Assembly: GCA_026129865.1 (NCBI GenBank)
Contig: JAHCHG010000011.1
Coordinates: forward strand, 89,583 to 153,582
Origin: Pyrinomonadaceae bacterium
GTDB lineage: Bacteria > Acidobacteriota > Blastocatellia > Pyrinomonadales > Pyrinomonadaceae
Direction: 5' to 3'
DNA length: 64,000 nt
The notes under the pieces are model-generated. The model had not been told where the DNA came from, did not search any database, and was given only the letters and a program-made list of their open reading frames with translations. Positions 57,514-64,000 of this stretch are shown piece after piece. Within the stretch, counting starts at the first letter, position 1; every line of letters starts with the position of its first letter. The position numbers were made by a program, and so were the translations under genes.

Positions 57514-59940
57514 TTAATGCGTGTCGAAATTAGCGATCGGATAATCGCCGTTTTGACCGAACTGTGTTTCAAACTGAGTTCCGTTCGAACTTCGAAGAAC
57601 GAAATAAATAGCCCTGATCGGATCGTAAACGGCTATATCCGTCCTTCCGTCGCCGTCGTAGTCGTTTTGCACGGTGTAATGCGGTTTGGTACCGAATTCA
57701 ACAGCGTAAAAACCGTTGTCCGAGCTCCGCAAAATGTACCAGGTAAATGGACTTCCGCCGCGGACAACAGCGAAATCGGTTTTTCCGTCGCCGTCATAAT
57801 CGCCGGGAACGACCAGGTCGCTGCCCAGTCCAAAACTGACTGCCTTAAAGCCCGCTGTACTTTGCTGAACATAGAAAACCGCCTGCTGATTTAAGTTTCC
57901 GCGGAAGGTAGCGAGGTCAAATCGACCGTCTCCGTCATAATCGCCGGGCGCAACAAAGTCGCCAGCCAAACCGAACTGCTCTATCCGCGCCGTGCCGGTC
58001 AGGCTCTGCAAGATATACCAGACCATGTTCCCGCCCGTTCGGCGAACAACCGCAAGATCGGCTTTTCCGTCGCCGTCGTAATCGCGCGCAACCGGTTCAT
58101 CACCGTCCGAACCGAACGGCAGGATCTGAATAGCGCCGTCCGAGCTTCGGGCAATGTACCAGGTACCGTTGGTCTTTCTCCAAACCGCGACATCTGTAAT
58201 GCCGTCGCCGTCAAAATCTGCCGGTGTCAGAAAATCCGTATCGGCAATTCCGAATCCGAAATTTTGCGTCGTCCCATCCGGTCGCTGAATGTACCAATTG
58301 TTATTGCTTGCGCGGAATGTCGCGAAATTTGCGAGCGAATTTCCGTCAAAATCGAATCGATTTAAAGAAGCTCTAAAGCCGACAGTCAGACTGATGATCG
58401 GAAAATTTGAACCGATCGGAGAAATGAATGCAGCCGTTCCGGTCGTCAGATCCACTTCATAGAGTCCTGAATTTCCGGCAGGATTTCCGCCAACTACTAG
58501 TTCAAGCGCCGCCAGAGCCGTGTTGCTGCCGCGGACAATATCCAAACCGGCATTCGCCGACGTATTCCACGTCAGCGGTCCGATCGTCGATAATGTTCCC
58601 GCATTTGCAGGATTTTGCTGCGCCAGAATGTCCAAATTTGAATCGATGTCATAAAGCGCGGTCGTTGTCGCGCCGCCGAAGCTGTTGGTGTAGCCCGCTG
58701 CAACGATGTTCGGATTCGCAGCGGCATTTACATCACCGGCAGCGTAAGCGAGTGTTCCGTCGCTGATCGTTGCTCCGCCGACCGGATTTGAACGGCGGTT
58801 CTGATCGATATCATTTACGATTCGAATTCGATCCACAGTCGGATTGAAATCAAAGCCGAAGTTACTTCCGCCCGTTGCCTGATCGACCGAACCCCGCGAT
58901 GTAGCCGCACCCGTTTGCGGATTAATGGTGTACAAAGTCCTGCTGACCACACCAGTCGGATCGCTTCCATAAGCGTACAATTCACCGGTTGCCGGTCGAA
59001 GATCGATTCCGCGAAGGATCTCTCCCGCGTTCAATCCCGTAACAGTAATGCTGCTTGTAATAACGTTCGCATTGCGCGTACTAAATTGAACAAGCTGATT
59101 TGCCGGACCGAGTCCATAAGCGGTCAACCCTTCCGAACTTCCGATCTCGACCGTAATGTCAGTAATATTCTGATTGCCCAGGCTGCCGATCAAAGTTGCG
59201 GCTCCGGTTTGAAGATTTACCGTGTAAAATCCCAGGCTTCCGCCGACGTTGAACGATGCATATGCAATATTGCTCGCCGCCGTATGGTCGAAACCGACGA
59301 CGTTCGTTACATCGAATCCTAACGGTCCTATCGTTTGCAGCATTCCGCTATTTGCCGGATTCTGCGCAACAAGAATGTTTAAATTCGAATCGATGTCGTA
59401 AAGAAAAGTTGATGTGGTATTTACAAAACTGCCGATGTAGGCGGCACCTGTAACGGTCGGATTCTGCCCCGCGTTCGCATCGCCTGCCGAAAAAGCAAGA
59501 GTTCCATCAACGACATTTGTTCCGTTGATGGGATTTGCCCTTAGGTTCTGGTCGGTGTCGGAAACGATCCGAATTCGATCTGCGACGGGATTAAAATCGA
59601 ACCCGAAAGTCGATCCGGATAAAGTGGTTGTTAAAGGACCGACAAGCGACGCCGCGCCGGTTTTTTTGTTGATCCTGTAAATTCTGCTGTTGCTGCCCAG
59701 GGCGAAAAGCTGTCCGGTCGCGGGACGAAAATCGATCCCAATGACGTTTTCGCCGGATTGTAAACCTGTGATCGTCCCGACCGTGGTTACCGTTCCGGGC
59801 GATGTCGCCCCAAAACTTACAAGCTGGTTTGAGCTTGTAACTCCATAAATAGTTGCGGCTTTCGTTTCTGCGGCTCCCGCGATAAGAAATATCGCTAAAA
59901 ACAGCGGCACAAACGAAAACACTTTCGTGAATCTAAACAT
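57514..59940 (-). CDS. Secreted protein with two DUF4394 domains and VCBS/FG-GAP repeats
   Basis: 808 residues. Signal peptide (VFSFVPLFLAIFLIAGAAETKA), two tandem DUF4394 beta-propeller domains (about 30-270 and 275-525; both with GxDFRPATGxLxAxGS and FGFDFNPxxDRIRIV), then five to six VCBS/FG-GAP-like repeats of about 48 residues with calcium-type motifs such as DFDGDGITDVAVWR and DYDGDGKADLAVVR. It likely forms a calcium-stabilised surface or matrix adhesin-like protein. First gene of the unit with DUF4331 and the TPR lipoprotein. Confidence 0.9.
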   Translation of the reverse strand: MFRFTKVFSFVPLFLAIFLIAGAAETKAATIYGVTSSNQLVSFGATSPGTVTTVGTITGLQSGENVIGIDFRPATGQLFALGSNSRIYRINKKTGAASLVGPLTTTLSGSTFGFDFNPVADRIRIVSDTDQNLRANPINGTNVVDGTLAFSAGDANAGQNPTVTGAAYIGSFVNTTSTFLYDIDSNLNILVAQNPANSGMLQTIGPLGFDVTNVVGFDHTAASNIAYASFNVGGSLGFYTVNLQTGAATLIGSLGNQNITDITVEIGSSEGLTAYGLGPANQLVQFSTRNANVITSSITVTGLNAGEILRGIDLRPATGELYAYGSDPTGVVSRTLYTINPQTGAATSRGSVDQATGGSNFGFDFNPTVDRIRIVNDIDQNRRSNPVGGATISDGTLAYAAGDVNAAANPNIVAAGYTNSFGGATTTALYDIDSNLDILAQQNPANAGTLSTIGPLTWNTSANAGLDIVRGSNTALAALELVVGGNPAGNSGLYEVDLTTGTAAFISPIGSNFPIISLTVGFRASLNRFDFDGNSLANFATFRASNNNWYIQRPDGTTQNFGFGIADTDFLTPADFDGDGITDVAVWRKTNGTWYIARSSDGAIQILPFGSDGDEPVARDYDGDGKADLAVVRRTGGNMVWYILQSLTGTARIEQFGLAGDFVAPGDYDGDGRFDLATFRGNLNQQAVFYVQQSTAGFKAVSFGLGSDLVVPGDYDGDGKTDFAVVRGGSPFTWYILRSSDNGFYAVEFGTKPHYTVQNDYDGDGRTDIAVYDPIRAIYFVLRSSNGTQFETQFGQNGDYPIANFDTH

Positions 59941-60227
59941 AATCTCGTCATCCTCCTAGATGAAATAACTTTATGAGTTTCAGGATGAAACTTGCGGTAG
60001 GGTAGAGATTATGGGGACGATCTCATGCAAGAACTTCTGTTGCTCAATTCAAATTGCGTAAATCGGGTTACGTCAAGGGGTTTCGACGCCGGAAAAGAAT
60101 TGGATTCATTTATTTAATTTTTTTTATCCAACCGCTGTCGCGCGCTAAAGTGAAAATCACGCTTTCATTTGGTATTGTTAAGAATTATTCTAATAACGCC
60201 GATTTTACAGGCATTAAGCATTATTTT

Positions 60228-62030
60228 ATGGATTCCAATTTAATAAGAAATTTTTCGATCATCGCACATATCGACCACGGCAAATCGACACTTGCCGACC
60301 GCATTCTGCAGCTGACGAACGCCGTCAGCGAACGCGACATGGAAGCGCAGCTTTTGGACAATATGGACCTCGAACGCGAACGCGGAATTACGATCAAATC
60401 GCACGCCGTCAGGCTCGATTACAAAGGCGAAGACGGCAAAGATTATGTCTTGAATTTGATCGATACGCCGGGACACGTCGATTTTTCGTACGAAGTTTCG
60501 CGTTCGCTTTCCGCGTGCGAAGGCGCGCTGCTGGTTGTCGATGCTTCGCAGGGAGTTGAAGCGCAAACGCTTGCGAATACTTATCTTGCGATCGGAAACG
60601 ATTTGGAATTGATCCCGGTTCTTAACAAGATCGATCTTCCTTCGGCTGAACCCGAACGGATAAAGGAACAGATCGAAAACGTTATCGGGCTCGACGCGAG
60701 CGAAGCGGTCGAAACTTCTGCAAAAACCGGTTTGGGCGTCGAAAAGGTTTTGGAAGCGATAGTTAAAAAGATTCCGCCGCCAAAGGGCGACAAAGACGCG
60801 CCGCTCAAAGCGTTGATCTTTGACAGCTGGTACGACAGTTACCGCGGTGTGATCGTTCTGTTTCGCGTGATCGAAGGAACGATCAAAAAAGGAACGAAGA
60901 TCAAATTTTTTAACACCGGTCGCGAATATCTGGTCGAGACGATCGGTGTAAATCGTCCCGCGCCAACGCCGATCGGCAGTTTGAGCGTCGGCGAAGTAGG
61001 ATTTCTTACCGCTTCGATCAAAACCGTCGCCGACGTGCAGATCGGCGACACGATAACCGAAGCCGCGCGTCCGGTCGAAACTCCGTTTCCCGGTTTTAAG
61101 GAAGTAAAACCGATGGTTTTCGCCGGACTTTACCCGACAGATTCGGCACAGTACGAAGACCTCCGCGACGCGATGGACAAATTGCGGTTAAATGACGCTT
61201 CGTTCTTTTACGAACCGGAATCGTCCGCCGCGCTCGGATTCGGATTCCGCTGCGGCTTCTTAGGTCTGCTGCATATGGAGATCATTCAGGAACGGCTCGA
61301 GCGCGAATTTAATCTGGATCTGATCACCACCGCGCCGGGCGTTCGTTACCGCGTAACGACGACGAACGGGCAGGTCGTCGAGGTCGACAGCCCGTCGAAA
61401 ATGCCGGAAACCGGAAAGATAGATAAGATCGAAGAACCGTATATCGAAGCGACGATCCTGACGAACGATGCATATCTGGGCGGAATTCTTCCGCTTTTAG
61501 ATGAAAAACGCGGCGTTCAGAAGAAATTTGAATACATTACCGAAAACCGCGTCATGCTTGTTTACGAACTGCCGCTCAACGAGATCGTTCTGGATTTTTA
61601 CGATCGTCTAAAGAGCGTTTCGCGCGGTTACGCTTCGCTCGATTATCATTTTTCGGACTATCGCGCGAGCAATCTGGTAAAGCTCGACGTCCTGGTGTCC
61701 GGCGAACCGGTCGATGCGCTGTCTTTGGTCCTGCACCGCAGCAACGCCGAAACGAAAGGCAAAGCCGTCGCCGCGAAAATGAAGGAACTCATCCCGCGCC
61801 AGATGTTCGAGGTCCCGATCCAGGCAGCCATCGGCAGCAAGATCATAGCCCGCGAAACCGTCAAAGCGATCGGCAAAAACGTCACCGCCAAATGCTACGG
61901 CGGCGACATCTCGCGTAAACGAAAACTGCTCGAAAAACAAAAAGAAGGCAAAAAGCGAATGAAAAAAGTCGGCAGAGTAGAAATCCCGCAAGAGGCGTTT
62001 TTGGCGGTTTTGAAGGTTAATGAGAGTTAG
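60228..62030 (+). CDS. lepA: Elongation factor 4 (LepA), ribosomal back-translocase
   Basis: 600 residues, the usual length. The frame is open upstream to 60054, but ATG 60228 begins the conserved [22 protein letters not shown]1 HIDHGKST, G3 [10 protein letters not shown]4 NKIDLP; the C-terminal domain ends [20 protein letters not shown], then [11 protein letters not shown], which is diagnostic for LepA. GTPase that remodels stalled or initiating ribosomes under ionic stress. Monocistronic in this window. Confidence 0.97.
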   Translation: MDSNLIRNFSIIAHIDHGKSTLADRILQLTNAVSERDMEAQLLDNMDLERERGITIKSHAVRLDYKGEDGKDYVLNLIDTPGHVDFSYEVSRSLSACEGALLVVDASQGVEAQTLANTYLAIGNDLELIPVLNKIDLPSAEPERIKEQIENVIGLDASEAVETSAKTGLGVEKVLEAIVKKIPPPKGDKDAPLKALIFDSWYDSYRGVIVLFRVIEGTIKKGTKIKFFNTGREYLVETIGVNRPAPTPIGSLSVGEVGFLTASIKTVADVQIGDTITEAARPVETPFPGFKEVKPMVFAGLYPTDSAQYEDLRDAMDKLRLNDASFFYEPESSAALGFGFRCGFLGLLHMEIIQERLEREFNLDLITTAPGVRYRVTTTNGQVVEVDSPSKMPETGKIDKIEEPYIEATILTNDAYLGGILPLLDEKRGVQKKFEYITENRVMLVYELPLNEIVLDFYDRLKSVSRGYASLDYHFSDYRASNLVKLDVLVSGEPVDALSLVLHRSNAETKGKAVAAKMKELIPRQMFEVPIQAAIGSKIIARETVKAIGKNVTAKCYGGDISRKRKLLEKQKEGKKRMKKVGRVEIPQEAFLAVLKVNES

Positions 62031-62263
62031 TAAACGCGTATCAACTAAATGCGAACCGAACGACCAATCGATCTTGCGGCTCAAAGCAATTGCGTTAAAG
62101 CGCATAAATAGACACACATCGGAACGATGAAAACTTTGGTCAGCCTTGCGTGATTTTCGCCCAGTCACAGAGACAAAATCGATTCCGGTCGCCGCCTTCC
62201 AGAAAAAATGAATGTCCGTGCGATAGAAAATTATGATAAAATTTCGGTCAGATTAAAACTATT

Positions 62264-62479
62264 ATGTCGGCAGTTACTGAATTAAACCCCGAAATTGCAC
62301 AGCAGATTCTTACAACAGCGAAGCTGAAAGGAATATCGGTTGAGGTATATTTGCAAAAGATCGTTCAGGAAAAAGACGACTCACGACTCCTTGCAATGCA
62401 GGAGGCTGTCAATGACCAGCTTTTCCTCGAGGATTTAGCAGACACTCTAGAAGATTTCAAACATACCGATTCTGAATAA
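62264..62479 (+). CDS. Putative antitoxin of a MazEF-like pair
   Basis: 71 residues. Helical N-terminus (NPEIAQQILTTAKLKGISVEVYLQKIVQ) like the RHH-type segments of small antitoxins, acidic C-terminus (FLEDLADTLEDFKHTDSE) suited to block a basic toxin. Position two bases upstream of a MazF-like toxin gives the call; sequence alone is not decisive. Confidence 0.7.
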   Translation: MSAVTELNPEIAQQILTTAKLKGISVEVYLQKIVQEKDDSRLLAMQEAVNDQLFLEDLADTLEDFKHTDSE

Positions 62480-62481
62480 CG

Positions 62482-62832
62482 ATGAATGTTGTTCGTTGGG
62501 AAATATCGCTCGCGAGTCTTGATCCTGTTATCGGCTCGGAACAAGGAAAAACGCGTCCTGTCTTGGTTTTGAGTTCAAGCGCGCTGAATAACATCTTACC
62601 CGTAGTAAACATCGTTCCGCTCACCTCCCGAAAACAAGATCGTCGAGTTTACCCAAACGAAGCATTGATTCCCAAGGGAAAAGCGGGATTAAACCAGGAA
62701 TCGATCGCATTGTGCTATCAAATTCGCACGCTCGACAAAAAAAGACTTATAAAAAGATTCGGCGTCATCGACGATTTGACCGTACAGGCAGAAATTATGG
62801 ATGCGATGAAATTCCAGCTGAGTATCATATGA
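62482..62832 (+). CDS. MazF/PemK-family endoribonuclease toxin
   Basis: 116 residues. RWEISLASLDPVIGSEQGKTRPVLVLSSSALN, VNIVPLTSRKQDRRVYPNEALIP and KAGLNQESIALCYQIRTLDKKRLIKRFGVID match the MazF fold; family members cleave mRNA at short motifs. Intact and paired with the upstream antitoxin, in contrast to the damaged modules at 38-39.5 kb. Confidence 0.9.
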   Translation: MNVVRWEISLASLDPVIGSEQGKTRPVLVLSSSALNNILPVVNIVPLTSRKQDRRVYPNEALIPKGKAGLNQESIALCYQIRTLDKKRLIKRFGVIDDLTVQAEIMDAMKFQLSII

Positions 62833-62963
62833 GTATTGTCAAGATTTCAACGGCATAAGATTTACACCGTTTTGAGTAATATTAAGTGCGATTGGAGAAA
62901 CTCGCAAGAATAGGAAGTGCGCAATCTGCAAAAGGATTTTATGGCGATCTTGAAGCAGGATGA

Positions 62964-63644
62964 ATGTCGTTAAATATGGCTAATGAAGAATTGAAAAATC
63001 GCCTACAAGTTTTAATTGACGCTGGAAACGCAATTCTTAATTCAGCTGAAATTGAGACGCGTACTGAAGGTGGTAACCGCGACTTTGTGTTGAGACGCAA
63101 AATCCCATTACGAACTTTGACGATTAAGAAAATCAACAAAACAAAAGCGGTATCATGGAAAACCAGCTCTTTGAATTGTTTAGAGTCCATAACAAGCATC
63201 TTTGCGAACTCAAATCACTATGATCAGTTTAAGACCTCGACCAGTAATTTGAGATTTGAGAGCGTCGAAAACGGCGTTGCTATTCTAAGTTCAGCCAAAG
63301 AAGATCTTACATTAAATAGTCGTTTGCATCGGACAACATCTGACCCATCAAATGCGAGAGATGAAAATGTTTTCGTGCAATTAAAAGTCAATTGCGACTA
63401 CGAAGCAAAAAGAAGTTCGAGGATTATCTTATTGGTGATATTTTTGATCTTTGTATTGATAGTTTCATTGTCATATCTTTTCCTAAACATCTACTTGTTC
63501 AGTTTGATAACTGGGGGAGTTTTCATTGTCAGCTGGATAATTTCTTCTCTTTGCTTACAAGAATGGACACCTACGAAGCTTCCAGAACGAATTCACGAAA
63601 TTGAAAAGGGTCGTCTTTATAAACGGTTTGGAGCAGATAATTAG
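62964..63644 (+). CDS. Membrane protein of unknown function
   Basis: 226 residues (ATG 62976 is an alternative start). The first 150 residues are soluble and polar; two adjacent hydrophobic segments (about 152-198: RIILLVIFLIFVLIVSLSY and YLFSLITGGVFIVSWIISSL) form a hairpin near the C-terminus. No motif recognised. AT-rich compared with the lepA gene, and set in a toxin-bearing accessory stretch, so probably acquired. Confidence 0.55.
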   Translation: MSLNMANEELKNRLQVLIDAGNAILNSAEIETRTEGGNRDFVLRRKIPLRTLTIKKINKTKAVSWKTSSLNCLESITSIFANSNHYDQFKTSTSNLRFESVENGVAILSSAKEDLTLNSRLHRTTSDPSNARDENVFVQLKVNCDYEAKRSSRIILLVIFLIFVLIVSLSYLFLNIYLFSLITGGVFIVSWIISSLCLQEWTPTKLPERIHEIEKGRLYKRFGADN

Positions 63645-63648
63645 TTAG

Positions 63649-64000
63649 ATCTTAGAGAGTTTCCTTGGGAAAATTACTATTAAATACATTCGTCAAAATT
63701 TGAACCCACCGATTTTGAATTTGAGAAGAGAGAGCTTCGCGCGCAACATATTACATTCAAAGAAGCCGTCTAATGCTTTTGAGGAGTTTAATGTTCTTAT
63801 CACGGCGAATAAAAATCTGCGATATCAGTCAAATTTGAAGGTGCTTAAAATCGCCGTTTTGCTTTTGCAGAGCAACCAGGTTTCAGTCGATGAAAATCTA
63901 GTTGCCAAATTCGACAAGGCTCTAGAAAGCATCAAACCCAATGATTTTGTAGAGTTACAAATCCGCATGCTTGCATGTCGCACAATAACCTCTCAAAAAA
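63649..64000 (+). pseudogene. Remnant of a DUF5615-like (PIN-type) toxin, runs to right edge
   Basis: A frame open from 63649 to the window end lacks a usable start codon. From 63772 it reads AFEEFNVLITANKNLRYQSN then LKVLKIAVLLLQSN, which resembles the C-terminal half of small PIN-like toxins with the pattern FDVLVTxDxNLRYQQNL-x-x-x-x-IAIVVL. The N-terminal half is missing. The 63645-63770 part carries nothing recognisable. It may continue beyond the window. Confidence 0.4.

Noticed and set aside
60054..60227. Upstream extension of the lepA frame by 58 residues
   Set aside because: LepA conservation and usual length begin at ATG 60228; the extension is basic/hydrophobic leader sequence.

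Overview
The window looks like a chromosomal segment of an acidobacterium, most likely of the Blastocatellia/Pyrinomonadaceae type. This is inferred from gene content: a VWFA-related acidobacterial-type secreted protein, an ECF sigma factor of the TIGR02999 type beside a giant Ser/Thr kinase with TPRs, DUF4394/VCBS and DUF4331 secreted proteins, and a fused E2-E1 2-oxoglutarate dehydrogenase. No rRNA, CRISPR array or recognisable transposase gene was seen. One tRNA, Leu(CAG), is present.

Layout. 1-5.7 kb: an edge-truncated DNA methyltransferase, a PfkB sugar kinase, a LysW-like zinc ribbon with an all-acidic tail, a secreted VWA protein, and a membrane HD-GYP/GAF/GGDEF protein preceded by a leader with an intrinsic terminator. 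5.8-15.6 kb: fused 2-oxoglutarate dehydrogenase, a secreted repeat protein, a one-cysteine TlpA-like protein, LipB, a lipoprotein, an esterase and an NTF2-like protein, most separated by clear terminators. 15.6-23.8 kb (minus): the cell-elongation operon mreB-mreC-mreD-PBP2-rodA with a class A PBP as last gene. 24.1-26.5 kb: a peroxide-stress unit (PerR, peroxiredoxin, thioredoxin-like protein) with a canonical promoter whose -10 lies inside a perfect Per/Fur box. 26.6-31.5 kb (minus): ECF sigma factor and a 1438-residue kinase with two copies of a TolB-like/TPR module around a membrane segment. 31.7-36.5 kb: TlyA trio, cupin, heme A synthase, TPR and unknown proteins.

36.5-43.7 kb is the accessory hot spot. 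A phenylalanine/tyrosine catabolic set (Lrp/AsnC regulator, phenylalanine hydroxylase, 4-hydroxyphenylpyruvate dioxygenase, homogentisate dioxygenase) is interrupted by toxin-antitoxin debris: HigB with a HigA lacking its HTH, an orphan MazE-like antitoxin with a 7-codon MazF-like stub, DUF433 with a nonsense-mutated DUF5615 toxin, and an ORF6N protein. A partial duplicate of a secreted-protein gene flanks part of this debris. A palindromic repeat is inserted in frame inside the dioxygenase gene, and a 557-bp element with 34-bp inverted ends carries a GxxExxY gene immediately upstream of hmgA.

43.7-50.1 kb: YebC, the yggS-yggT-yggU cluster, tRNA-Leu, RsmG, DinB and a BaiN-type flavoprotein. 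50.2-52.5 kb holds the most unusual unit: a CI-like HTH protein without an S24 domain, a small secreted Cys-containing peptide, and a divergent cytoplasmic TPR protein ending in a degenerate S24/LexA-like domain, with a perfect palindrome in the shared promoter. I propose this as a candidate undescribed regulatory or signalling module. 52.5-62 kb: glycogen debranching enzyme, an operon of DUF4394/VCBS, DUF4331 and TPR lipoprotein genes, and LepA. 62.2-64 kb: a MazEF-type pair, an unknown membrane protein and a remnant of a DUF5615-like toxin.
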